A stretch of DNA of 33,787 bases from Actinomycetota bacterium (GTDB taxonomy: Bacteria; Actinomycetota; Acidimicrobiia; IMCC26256; PALSA-555): NCBI GenBank assembly GCA_016870245.1, contig VGCA01000011.1, forward strand, positions 1-33,787. The letters run 5' to 3'. Positions 14,447-21,167 of the stretch are shown here, one piece after another. The notes beneath the pieces were generated by a model, which saw only the letters and a program-made list of their open reading frames with translations, searched no databases and was not told the origin of the DNA. How positions within the stretch are numbered: position 1 is the first letter of the stretch; every line of letters starts with the position of its first letter. The position numbers were made by a program, and so were the translations under genes.

Positions 14447-15235
14447 ATGAGCGATCCGACCACCGAGACCGTCGTCGTCAGGGAACAGCACGGCCACGTG
14501 CTCGTGCTGCGCCTCAACCGTCCCGAGGCCCGCAACGCCCTCAACAGCGCCATGATCGGCGCGCTCGGCGCCGCGATCCAGGAAGCCGAGGAGGGCGACG
14601 ACATCCGCGTCCTCGTGATCACCGGCACCGGCGACCGCGCGTTCTGCTCGGGCATGGACCTGCGGGCGTTCTCGGAGGGCGACACGCCCGCGCCGGGCGC
14701 GGAGGCGGCGAGCGGCAACTTCATGCGTCTGATGCGGGGCGAGGTCACCGTCCCGGTGATCGCGGCAGTGCAGGCCTCGGCCGTGGCCGGTGGCTTCGAG
14801 ATCGTCATGGGCTGCGACCTCGTCGTCGCGTCCGGCGACGCCAAGTTCGGGCTCCCCGAGGTGAAGCGGGCGCTGTTCCCCGGTGGCGACGGCATCCTCC
14901 TCGCCACCCGCATCCCGCTGCCGATCGCGCTCGAGATCAACCTCACCGGCGACTACATCGACGCCGAGCGCGCCTACGCCCTCGGCCTCGTGAACCGGGT
15001 GGTGCCCGCCGACCAGGTGCTCGACGCGGCACTGGAGCTCGCCGGGAAGATCGCGGCCAACGGTCCGCTCGGCGTGAAGGCCACCAAGGAGCTGGTTCGC
15101 CTCGCGGTGACGAGCGTGGAGCAGGCCCACGCGCGCCAGAAGGAATGGTTCCCGGTGGTGTTCCGGAGCGAGGACGCCGTCGAGGGCGCGACCGCGTTCG
15201 TGGAGAAGCGCGATCCGGTGTGGAAGGGTCGCTGA
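14447..15235 (+). CDS. Enoyl-CoA hydratase/isomerase (crotonase family)
   Basis: 262 aa. It hydrates trans-2-enoyl-CoA to 3-hydroxyacyl-CoA in fatty-acid (or steroid side-chain) beta-oxidation. Crotonase hallmarks: oxyanion-hole segments CSGMDL (67-72) and ASAVAGGFE (110-118), and the two catalytic-site acids Glu118 (GGFE) and Glu138 (GLPE), both present, so hydratase activity is plausible rather than a pure isomerase or thioesterase. The C-terminal helix ATKELVR and end EGATAFVEKRDPVWKGR are typical. ATG at 14447 with GAGGAG about 13 nt upstream. It ends in a small hairpin with the convergent glycosyltransferase-like gene. Confidence 0.9.
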   Translation: MSDPTTETVVVREQHGHVLVLRLNRPEARNALNSAMIGALGAAIQEAEEGDDIRVLVITGTGDRAFCSGMDLRAFSEGDTPAPGAEAASGNFMRLMRGEVTVPVIAAVQASAVAGGFEIVMGCDLVVASGDAKFGLPEVKRALFPGGDGILLATRIPLPIALEINLTGDYIDAERAYALGLVNRVVPADQVLDAALELAGKIAANGPLGVKATKELVRLAVTSVEQAHARQKEWFPVVFRSEDAVEGATAFVEKRDPVWKGR

Positions 15236-15249
15236 GCGAGGCGGCTCAG
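15232..15249. terminator. Small hairpin carrying the stop codons of two convergent genes
   Basis: Arms CTGAGC (15232-15237) and GCTCAG (15244-15249) with a 6-nt loop. The left arm contains the hydratase TGA and the right arm the stop of the minus-strand gene. Weaker than the other convergent hairpins. Confidence 0.35.
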
Positions 15250-16346
15250 GGGACGAAGGTCTCCGCCATCCGGACGACCGGAAGGCCGAATTGCGGCTCG
15301 TCCACGTACCCACCCGCGAGGTGGCCGATCATGCATCCGGGATGCAGCTGTGGTCCGGTCGGCTCCGCTCGTTCCAGGACCGCGTTGCGCGCGTGGAGAC
15401 CGCGCGGAACGTCGTCGAAGATGGGACCCATGGCGGCGCGTTCTCGCACGCCCCATCCGCCGCCGCGCGCGCCGAGGCTCGTGAAGGGGGAGCGGGCGGG
15501 GGAGAACCGGAAGTGCTCCGCCGCGAGCGGGCGGTCGACGACGTACATCGCCTGATAGGGGTTGGGCATCACCAGGAACGTGCGCGTGCCCTCCTCGCCG
15601 CACTCGACGTGTCGGCGCGGGTGCGCGCGGGGAACCGGCTGCTTCAGATCGATGACGAAGCGCTCGTCCGCCTTCTCCTCGAACCGGACGAAGCCCGGCA
15701 GCAGGCCGGCCGATGCCAGATGGGAGCGATACCGACACCAGTAGTCGAGGTTCTCCTGTGTGAAGCCGATGTCGTCTTCGAGGTACACGAAGTGCGAGTA
15801 CTGCCCCGATGCCAGGGCCGCCCGCATCACTGCGATGTGACCCCACGTCAGGTAGAAGCCGTGCCGCCGGAGGACGCCGGGTCGCCACTGGAGCGCGACG
15901 ACCGAGCGGCGGGGCATCGGAGTGGTGAACAGTGCCGTGAGGCGGGGGGCGACGCGGACCGCCGGCGGAGCACCCGGGGAAGGGCGGAGTCGGCGTCGGA
16001 GGCTGTCGGCTGCGCCGGCGGCGTCGTTGCTCTGCACGACGACGGTGATGGTGGGGACGTCCATGGCGAGGAGGCCATCGATGGCCTGCGCCAGGTGATC
16101 GGCGCGTCTGTCCACCGAACGGGCGGGTCCTGCCGCTTCGGATGCCGGCTGACGCCAGTGGGCGATGACGGCGACGAGCGCATCGGCGTGGGGCGGAGGT
16201 ACTCCGAGGTGGGCGTGGTCGCGACGTCGCCACCGCGCGCGCCTCCTCGCGTCTGCCGGGCGCACCATCCGAGCCGCGGCGGTCCGGATCCCCTCCCAGC
16301 TGGTCAGATATCGGGTCAGGCGGTGGATCGGCCTGCGCCGGGCCAT
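15246..16346 (-). CDS. Glycosyltransferase-like protein of unknown specificity
   Basis: 366 aa. I do not recognise a named family with certainty. The central part has a GT-A-like nucleotide-sugar pattern: VPTITVVVQSNDAAGAADSLRRRL, then SGQYSHFVYLEDDIGFTQENLDYWCRYRSHL, where LEDDI supplies the acidic metal-binding motif, then LPGFVRFEEK and an end with HPGCMIGHLAGGYVDEPQFGLPVVRM. Together these resemble bacterial polysaccharide or glycan transferases, but the first strand and donor-binding residues are divergent. The N-terminus is very basic (about 45 residues rich in Arg). ATG at 16346 overlaps the TGA of a small ORF upstream (TGATG), implying translational coupling. It is convergent with the enoyl-CoA hydratase. 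Alternative: a non-enzymatic member of the fold. Confidence 0.6.
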   Translation of the reverse strand: MARRRPIHRLTRYLTSWEGIRTAAARMVRPADARRRARWRRRDHAHLGVPPPHADALVAVIAHWRQPASEAAGPARSVDRRADHLAQAIDGLLAMDVPTITVVVQSNDAAGAADSLRRRLRPSPGAPPAVRVAPRLTALFTTPMPRRSVVALQWRPGVLRRHGFYLTWGHIAVMRAALASGQYSHFVYLEDDIGFTQENLDYWCRYRSHLASAGLLPGFVRFEEKADERFVIDLKQPVPRAHPRRHVECGEEGTRTFLVMPNPYQAMYVVDRPLAAEHFRFSPARSPFTSLGARGGGWGVRERAAMGPIFDDVPRGLHARNAVLERAEPTGPQLHPGCMIGHLAGGYVDEPQFGLPVVRMAETFVP

Positions 16347-16468
16347 CAGGACCCCGGTCGAAGGCTGCGCGCGGCGTCCGCGTCGATGAGATCCGTGTAC
16401 CGGGCTCCGCGGGCGTCGCCCTCGGCGGCTCGGGTGGTGGCGACGGTGATGCGAGAGCCACCGGACAC
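16346..16468 (-). CDS. Possible leaderless 40-aa ORF coupled to the glycosyltransferase-like gene
   Basis: 40 codons, beginning GTG at 16468 (MSGGSRITVA), ending in a TGA that overlaps the downstream ATG by one base. A perfect TAnnnT -10 (TAGGAT) ends 6 nt before the GTG, the same geometry as at other leaderless genes here, and an in-frame TAG overlapping that -10 closes the frame upstream. The peptide is hydrophilic with no TM or signal and no recognised family. It could be a real small protein, a translated leader that sets expression of the downstream gene, or an accident. No homology evidence is available from the sequence alone. Confidence 0.4.
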   Translation of the reverse strand: MSGGSRITVATTRAAEGDARGARYTDLIDADAARSLRPGS

Positions 16469-16474
16469 GGACGG

Positions 16475-16480
16475 ATCCTA
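16475..16480 (-). promoter_or_regulatory. -10 element of the 40-aa ORF/glycosyltransferase-like unit
   Basis: Minus-strand TAGGAT, then 6 nt, then GTG at 16468. There is no other good -10 between here and the glycosyltransferase ATG, so both genes likely share it. Confidence 0.5.
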
Positions 16481-16568
16481 ACGGTACCGGATCGCGAGAC
16501 GATCGACGGTGGGCGGCGTCGCGGTCAGCGGGTCCGCGTGGTCGCTGCGATGGCCGGTCCCCGGCGGG
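16481..16568. other. Intergenic gap with nothing recognised
   Basis: 88 bp between the divergent-side promoter of the glycosyltransferase-like unit and the stop codon of the acyl-CoA dehydrogenase. It is GC-rich without a convincing ORF, promoter or strong hairpin. Confidence 0.5.
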
Positions 16569-18725
16569 TCACTTGATCAGCGGATCGCGGGGGAGCCCGA
16601 GGATCCGCTCACCGATCTGGTTGCGCTTGATCTCCGAGGTGCCACCGGCGATCGACATCGCGCGGTGCATGAGCACGATCGAGCCGCTGACCATGCCGGG
16701 CCCGTCCATGAACGCGCTCTCCTCGGAGGAGAGCGACGACATGATCGCCGCGGCCTCGTGGCCGAGCTCCGACATCACGAGCTTGGTGATCGCGCCCTCC
16801 GGGCCGGGGCCGGCGCCGGTGACCGCGCGGTTCGCGCTGCGCAGGTTGAGCAGGCCCATGGCCTGCTGCATCGCGATGTAGTGGCCCACGCGGGACTCGC
16901 CGCCCGGGAGGTGCTCCTCGCGCTGGTCGAGCACCGGCACCATCATGCTGCCGGGCATGCCCATGCCGCCTTCGCCGCCGCCGATGCTCACGCTCTCGTT
17001 GCCGAGCGTGGCCCGGGCGACGGTCCAGCCGCCGTTGATCGGGCCGACGACGTCGTCATCCGGCACGAACACGTCGTTGAAGAAGACCTCGTTGAACTCC
17101 GACGCGCCGCTGGTCATGCGCAACGGGCGCACCTCCACGCCCTCCGCGTGCATGTCGATCACCATGGTGGTGATGCCCTCGTGCTTGGGTGCCTCCGGGT
17201 CGGTGCGCACGGTGGCGAAGCCCATCCCCGAGATGTGTGCGCCCGAGGTCCACACCTTCTGGCCGTTGATCAGCCAGCCGCCGTCGACCCGGGTGGCCTT
17301 GGTCTTGATGCCGGCGGCGTCGGAGCCGGCGTCGGGCTCCGAGAACAGCTGGCACCACACGACCTCCTGGGTGAGCGCGGGCTTGACCCAACGCTGCACC
17401 TGGTCGTCGTCGGCGTACTGGATGAGCGTGAGGATGACCCAGCCGGTGATTCCGTAGCCGGGGCGCTTCACGCCCGCGGCCTCGAACTCCTGCTCGATGA
17501 CGAGCTGCTCGACGGCGCCCGCCTCGCGGCCCCAGGGGGTGGGCCAGTGGGGCATCACGTAGCCGGTCTCGATGAGCTGCGTCTTCTGCGCGTCGCGGTC
17601 GAGGTCCTTGATCGAGTCGGCGAAGGCGCGGATCTCCTCGCGCATCGCTTCGGCCTCGGGCGGCAGATCGATGGTCTTGGCCCGCACCACGCCGGTGCGG
17701 GTGAGGCCGGTGACGTCGGCCGCGGCGCCGTCGGGGTCGATCAGGCCTTCGATGACCGTGGCCCGCCGGAGGTAGATGTGGGCGTCGTGCTCCCAGGTGA
17801 AGCCGATGCCGCCGTGCACCTGGATGTTGAGGTTGGCAGCGAGCACCGCGGCCGGGCCGGCCTGGCTCGCGGCGATGGCCGCGGTGAAGGCCCGCTGGTC
17901 GCCGCCGGTGTCGAACGCGCGCGCGGCGTCCCACACCGCGGCCGTGGCGAGCTCGGTGGCCACGAGCATGTTGGCGCAGTGGTGCTTGACCGCCTGGTAC
18001 ATCGCGATCGGGCGGCCGAACTGGATGCGCACCTTGGCGTACTCCGCGCCCTGCTCGGTGGTCTCGCGGGCGATGCCCACGGCTTCCGCCGCGAGGATCA
18101 GGCGGACTGCGTCGGTGAGGGCCGCCGCGCCGCCGGGGACGACCGTGGCGGGCGCCCCGTCGAGGGTGACCCGGGCGCTGCGGCGGGTGGGGTCGAACTG
18201 GGTCGGCGACTCGACGGTCACGCCGTCGCCCGCCATCTCCACGACCACGAGGTCGTCGCCGGCCGCGGCCACGAGCACGGACGCGAGGCCGCCGCCGAGG
18301 ACGGTGCCCGCGGGGCCGGAGGCCTTCCCGGCGGTCACGGTGAGCGACCCACCGAAGCCGATGCCCGCGGTGAGGGCGCCGTCGGCGAGGCCGGGCACGA
18401 AGCGCTGCTGCGTGGCGTCGTCGGCCGCGGCCACGAGGGCGGCGCTGGCGATGACGGTCGGGACGAACGGCCCCGGCACCAGCGCCCGGCCGGTCTCCTC
18501 GACCACGACGACGAGCTCTTCGAGGCCGTAGCCCGAGCCACCCAGCGCCTCGGGGACGTGCAGGCCCAGCCAACCCAGCTCGATGACGTCCTTCCACACG
18601 TCCGGCATCGGCTCGTCGGCGGCCTCGAGCAGGGCCCGGGCGGCGGCGCGGGTGTCGCGGCGCTTCAGGAGGTCGGCGGCCGTCTCGGCCAGGGCGCGGT
18701 GGTCTTCGGTGATGGCGATCGACAT
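16569..18725 (-). CDS. Fused two-domain acyl-CoA dehydrogenase (FadE34-like)
   Basis: 718 aa, about twice a normal acyl-CoA dehydrogenase (about 380-400 aa). Two complete ACAD modules are fused in tandem. The N-terminal module (about 1-350) has RIQFGRPIAMYQAVKHHCANM (233-253) and IQVHGGIGFTWEHDAHIYLRRA (301-322). The C-terminal module (about 360-718) has QLFSEPDAGSDAAGIKT (459-475), GQKVWTSGAH (488-497) and ends GGTSEIKRNQIGERILGLPRDP. Mycobacterial FadE34 (ChsE3, 711 aa) is the known enzyme of this shape; it is a fused version of the heteromeric FadEs and acts on steroid side-chain acyl-CoA. ATG at 18725 follows a -10-like TAGTGT by 8 nt, with no RBS. The exact substrate is inferred. Confidence 0.88.
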   Translation of the reverse strand: MSIAITEDHRALAETAADLLKRRDTRAAARALLEAADEPMPDVWKDVIELGWLGLHVPEALGGSGYGLEELVVVVEETGRALVPGPFVPTVIASAALVAAADDATQQRFVPGLADGALTAGIGFGGSLTVTAGKASGPAGTVLGGGLASVLVAAAGDDLVVVEMAGDGVTVESPTQFDPTRRSARVTLDGAPATVVPGGAAALTDAVRLILAAEAVGIARETTEQGAEYAKVRIQFGRPIAMYQAVKHHCANMLVATELATAAVWDAARAFDTGGDQRAFTAAIAASQAGPAAVLAANLNIQVHGGIGFTWEHDAHIYLRRATVIEGLIDPDGAAADVTGLTRTGVVRAKTIDLPPEAEAMREEIRAFADSIKDLDRDAQKTQLIETGYVMPHWPTPWGREAGAVEQLVIEQEFEAAGVKRPGYGITGWVILTLIQYADDDQVQRWVKPALTQEVVWCQLFSEPDAGSDAAGIKTKATRVDGGWLINGQKVWTSGAHISGMGFATVRTDPEAPKHEGITTMVIDMHAEGVEVRPLRMTSGASEFNEVFFNDVFVPDDDVVGPINGGWTVARATLGNESVSIGGGEGGMGMPGSMMVPVLDQREEHLPGGESRVGHYIAMQQAMGLLNLRSANRAVTGAGPGPEGAITKLVMSELGHEAAAIMSSLSSEESAFMDGPGMVSGSIVLMHRAMSIAGGTSEIKRNQIGERILGLPRDPLIK

Positions 18726-18733
18726 GGGGCCGA

Positions 18734-18739
18734 ACACTA
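18734..18739 (-). promoter_or_regulatory. -10 element of the fused acyl-CoA dehydrogenase gene
   Basis: Minus-strand TAGTGT, 8 nt before the ATG at 18725. No Shine-Dalgarno sequence between them. Probably leaderless or nearly so. Confidence 0.45.
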
Positions 18740-18795
18740 GGGCCTGGCGGGGGGATGCTCCTCCTCGCCGGCTCCGGACGCGGCCTCGGCGGCGA

Positions 18796-18912
18796 TCAGG
18801 GCGTCGGGCTGAGCGACGATCCGCGTCGCGCCGGAACGTCCTCCCCCAGGCGCGTCGAACCGGCGAGGTCCGTGAGCTGGAATGTGACCGTGCCCGTGGG
18901 CAGCCCCTGCAT
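18796..18912 (-). pseudogene. Relic of a class III nucleotidyl-cyclase-domain gene (5' fragment)
   Basis: A 38-codon frame from ATG at 18912 to TGA at 18796-18798 reads MQG followed by LPTGTVTFQLTDLAGSTR and LGED. That is the N-terminal start of class III adenylate/guanylate cyclase domains (consensus LPTGTVTFLFTDIEGSTRLWE), including the first metal-binding Asp. Such domains often begin LuxR- or AAA-type regulators in actinobacteria. After the stop, another minus-strand frame contains PDALIAAEAASGAG, which loosely resembles the next cyclase segment (HDALL-AA-EAHGG), suggesting a frameshift. Everything downstream is gone, replaced by the start of the acyl-CoA dehydrogenase. No functional product is expected. 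The motif is clear, the history is inferred. Confidence 0.65.
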
Positions 18913-18958
18913 GCGCCGAATGCCCCCTTCGGGCGGTCGTCAAGCGGGGATCGGCCAC

Positions 18959-18964
18959 TAGCGT
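18959..18964 (+). promoter_or_regulatory. Candidate -10 of the HSD10-type dehydrogenase gene
   Basis: TAGCGT, followed by a leader of about 25 nt holding GGGGAGA and the ATG at 18996. Confidence 0.4.
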
Positions 18965-18995
18965 CACCGGGTCGTCCGAACGGGGAGATTCCAGA

Positions 18996-19757
18996 ATGCA
19001 GGTCAAGGGGAGCAACGCGGTCATCGTCGGGGGTGCGTCGGGCTTCGCCCGGGCCACGGCGGAGCTGCTGGCCGCCCGCGGCGCCAAGGTCGCCATCCTC
19101 GACCGGGAGGGGACCGCGGGTCCCGAGGTCGCCGAGCAGCTCGGCGGCACGTTCCACGCGCTCGACGTGCTCGACGCCGAGGGCACCGAGGCCGCGCTCG
19201 ACGCCGCGGCCGAGGCGCTGGGCGGCTTCCACATCGCGGTGAACACGCCCGGCGGTGGTGTGGCCAAGCGGACGATCGGCAAGGACGGCCCCCACCCGCT
19301 CGAGGACTTCCGGGGCGTGATCGAGCTCAACCTGATCGCGACGTTCAACCTCGACCGGCTCGAGGCCTGGATCATGTCGAAGAACGAGCCCGACGAGGAG
19401 GGCGAGCGGGGCGTGATCATCAACACGTCGTCGATCGCCGCGTTCGAGGGCCAGATCGGCCAGGTGGCCTACACCGCGGCGAAGGCCGGCATCGCCGGCA
19501 TGTCGCTGGTCATGGCGCGTGACATGGGGAGCCTGGGCATCCGGGTCAACGCGATCGCCCCGAGCCTGTTCGCCACCGGCCTCGCCCAGGGCATCAACCC
19601 GGAGTTCGAGGCCGCGCTCACCAAGGACGCCGCGTTCCCGCGGCGCATGGGCAAGGCCGACGAGTACGCCAAGCTTGCCCTCGCGATCGTCGAGAACCCC
19701 ATGCTCAACGGCGGCACCATCCGTCTCGACGCCGGGACCCGCTTCTCCGCCAAGTAG
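18996..19757 (+). CDS. SDR, type-II 3-hydroxyacyl-CoA dehydrogenase-like (HSD10 family)
   Basis: 253 aa. The segments ILDREGTAGPEVAEQLG, LEDFRGVIELNLIATFNLDRLEAW, NEPDEEGERGVIINTSSIAAFEGQIGQVAYTAAKAGIAGMSLVMARDM and GIRVNAIAPSLFATGL align well with the HSD17B10 (type 2 3-hydroxyacyl-CoA dehydrogenase) family, which oxidises 3-hydroxyacyl-CoA or hydroxysteroids with NAD. Catalytic residues are Ser146, Tyr159 and Lys163. Two spots are unusual: the cofactor loop reads GGASGFARA (residues 12-20) instead of GGASGLG, and the NAG-type motif reads NTPGG. ATG at 18996 with GGGGAGA upstream. It ends at a long hairpin shared with the convergent methyltransferase gene. Confidence 0.85.
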   Translation: MQVKGSNAVIVGGASGFARATAELLAARGAKVAILDREGTAGPEVAEQLGGTFHALDVLDAEGTEAALDAAAEALGGFHIAVNTPGGGVAKRTIGKDGPHPLEDFRGVIELNLIATFNLDRLEAWIMSKNEPDEEGERGVIINTSSIAAFEGQIGQVAYTAAKAGIAGMSLVMARDMGSLGIRVNAIAPSLFATGLAQGINPEFEAALTKDAAFPRRMGKADEYAKLALAIVENPMLNGGTIRLDAGTRFSAK

Positions 19758-19766
19758 GTCGCCCCA

Positions 19767-19817
19767 CGAGCATGTGACGGTCAGCCACACAATGTGTGGC
19801 TGAGCGTCACATGCTCG
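19767..19817. terminator. Long near-perfect hairpin between convergent genes
   Basis: 25-bp arms at 19767-19791 and 19793-19817 around a single-base centre (A19792), with only one mismatch (a G·G pair). It begins 9 bp after the SDR stop, and its right arm contains the methyltransferase's final codons and stop (19807-19809). It is longer than a typical terminator and may be a dispersed palindromic repeat as well as a bidirectional terminator. Confidence 0.7.
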
Positions 19818-20631
19818 GTTGGGGGGCGCGGGCGAGGACCTCTCCGTGGAGGACGACGAACAGGGCGTCGTCGTCGGCTGCCCATTCGTGGAACGCGGTG
19901 GCGATCGCGTCGAGCTCGGCGCGGGTGGTGAGGCCGTACTCGAGGCCCTGACGCGCGTACTCGCTGTCGCGCACGCGATCGGCCCAGAGGCCGCCCCACC
20001 ACGCGCGGTCGTCGGGCGCCTGGAACGTCCAGGTCGACGACGACACGACGAGATCGGTGAAGCCGGCCTCGCGAACCCACCGGTGGAGGTATCGACCCGC
20101 GTCGGCCTCGGCCGCGTTGCGCCGGGTGAGGTCGTGGTAGATCGCCATCCAGCGATCGAGCCGGGAGTCCTCCGGCGTCCACACGAACGCGCCGTAGTCG
20201 CCGTCGCGCACCGCGACGAGTCCGCCGGGCCGCAGCACCCGCTTCACCTCGCGCAGCGCGGTGACCGGCTCGCTCAGGTGCTGGAGCACCTGGTGGGCGT
20301 ACACCACGTCGAACGACGCGTCGTCGTGGTCGAGCGAGTACACGTCGCCCACCGCGAACGACAGGCGCGCGTCGTCGCCCGGCGGGAAGTCACGCGCCGC
20401 GGCCGCGACCACGTCGTCGGACACGTCGACGCCGAGGACCTCGCCGGGGAACACCCGGCGGGCCAGGTCGGCCGTGATCGTGCCGGGCCCGCAGCCGACG
20501 TCGAGCACCCGGTGCCCCGGCGCGAGGTGGGGGAGCAGGAACCCGGCCGAGTTCTCGGCAGTGCGCCAGCGGTGGCTGCGCAGGACCGACTCGGCGTGCC
20601 CGTGGGAGTACCGGTCGGCGGTCGTGCCCAC
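19807..20631 (-). CDS. Class I SAM-dependent methyltransferase
   Basis: 274 aa, GTG at 20631. An AAGGAG 11 nt upstream lies inside the end of the preceding gene. The Rossmann-like methyltransferase core starts with VLDVGCGPG (residues 42-50), motif I for S-adenosylmethionine, then GVDVSDDVV, DDASFDVVYAHQVLQHLSEP and VKRVLRPGGLVAVRDGDYG. This is the Methyltransf_11 pattern and resembles small-molecule or ubiquinone-type methyltransferases. The acceptor is unknown. The upstream SnoaL-like gene ends 5 bp before it on the same strand, so the two are an operon, driven from the region between that gene and tetR. The 3' end lies inside the 19767-19817 hairpin. Confidence 0.85.
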   Translation of the reverse strand: MGTTADRYSHGHAESVLRSHRWRTAENSAGFLLPHLAPGHRVLDVGCGPGTITADLARRVFPGEVLGVDVSDDVVAAAARDFPPGDDARLSFAVGDVYSLDHDDASFDVVYAHQVLQHLSEPVTALREVKRVLRPGGLVAVRDGDYGAFVWTPEDSRLDRWMAIYHDLTRRNAAEADAGRYLHRWVREAGFTDLVVSSSTWTFQAPDDRAWWGGLWADRVRDSEYARQGLEYGLTTRAELDAIATAFHEWAADDDALFVVLHGEVLARAPQPSM

Positions 20632-20636
20632 GGTGG

Positions 20637-21074
20637 CTACTGCTCCTTCGCGAACAGGGTGTCGGGGCTGCGCCCGTCGGTCGATACCCGCCGCTTCGCG
20701 AACCGCCACTGCCCGTCGACCACCCGGTACTCGTCGAGGTACCGGCCCCAGTGGTCGAGGCCCACGGCGGTGAGCACGAAGTAGTAGCAGCGCCCGGTCG
20801 CGCGGGACTCGTCGACCAGGTCGATCTGGTGGGTGCCGGTGATGTGGCGCAGGTGGACGGGCCGGTCGCCCCAGTCGGCCCGGCCGGCCGCGCCCGTGAA
20901 GATGGTGCGGATCTCCTCGTGGCCCACCCTCGGGGCGTCACCCTCGATCTCCATCACCGCGTCGGGGGCGAACAGCGCCATCACCTGGTCGAAGCGCCCA
21001 CTGTCGCCGTTGGCGTTGTAGCGCGCCACCAGGTCGCGGATCGACTCCCGCGCGGCCAGCTCCCACAGCTCCAC
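20637..21074 (-). CDS. SnoaL-like (NTF2-fold) domain protein
   Basis: 145 aa. GTG at 21074 with GAGAGGAG in front (a strong RBS). NTF2-like fold: helix ARESIRDLVARYNANGDSGRFDQVMALFAPDAVMEI, then GDAPRVGHEEIRTIFTGAAG, LRHITGTHQIDLVDESRATGRCYYFVLTAVGLDHWGRYLDEYRVVDGQWRFAKRRVS. This is the SnoaL_4 family, often found in steroid, polyketide or xenobiotic pathways. No catalytic mechanism can be assigned. It is the first gene of a two-gene operon with the methyltransferase and is divergent from tetR, with two TetR-type operators in the 84 bp between them. Confidence 0.85.
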   Translation of the reverse strand: MELWELAARESIRDLVARYNANGDSGRFDQVMALFAPDAVMEIEGDAPRVGHEEIRTIFTGAAGRADWGDRPVHLRHITGTHQIDLVDESRATGRCYYFVLTAVGLDHWGRYLDEYRVVDGQWRFAKRRVSTDGRSPDTLFAKEQ

Positions 21075-21120
21075 CGTCGGCTCCTCTCGACGCCATCTCG
21101 GGTCTGCCCGTTCTACCGGC

Positions 21121-21150
21121 TTGACACACCCTATCGCTGATAGGTATAGT
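21121..21150 (+). promoter_or_regulatory. Promoter of the tetR gene (TTGACA / TATAGT)
   Basis: -35 TTGACA at 21121-21126, 18-bp spacer, -10 TATAGT at 21145-21150, then 8 nt and the ATG at 21159. A very strong consensus for this genome. The transcript is nearly leaderless, with no RBS. Confidence 0.75.
21130..21144. promoter_or_regulatory. TetR-type operator 1
   Basis: Inverted repeat CCTATC-GCT-GATAGG lying in the spacer between -35 and -10 of the tetR promoter. Confidence 0.7.
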
Positions 21151-21167
21151 GCCTATCGATGATAGGC
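21151..21167. promoter_or_regulatory. TetR-type operator 2 (overlaps the tetR start codon)
   Basis: Inverted repeat GCCTATC-GAT-GATAGGC, the same 15-bp core as operator 1 with centres 22 bp apart. It contains the tetR ATG at 21159-21161. Confidence 0.7.

Noticed and set aside
18755-18961. 68-aa plus-strand ORF in the gap before the HSD10-type gene
   Set aside because: No RBS or family and it overlaps the cyclase relic and promoter on the other strand.
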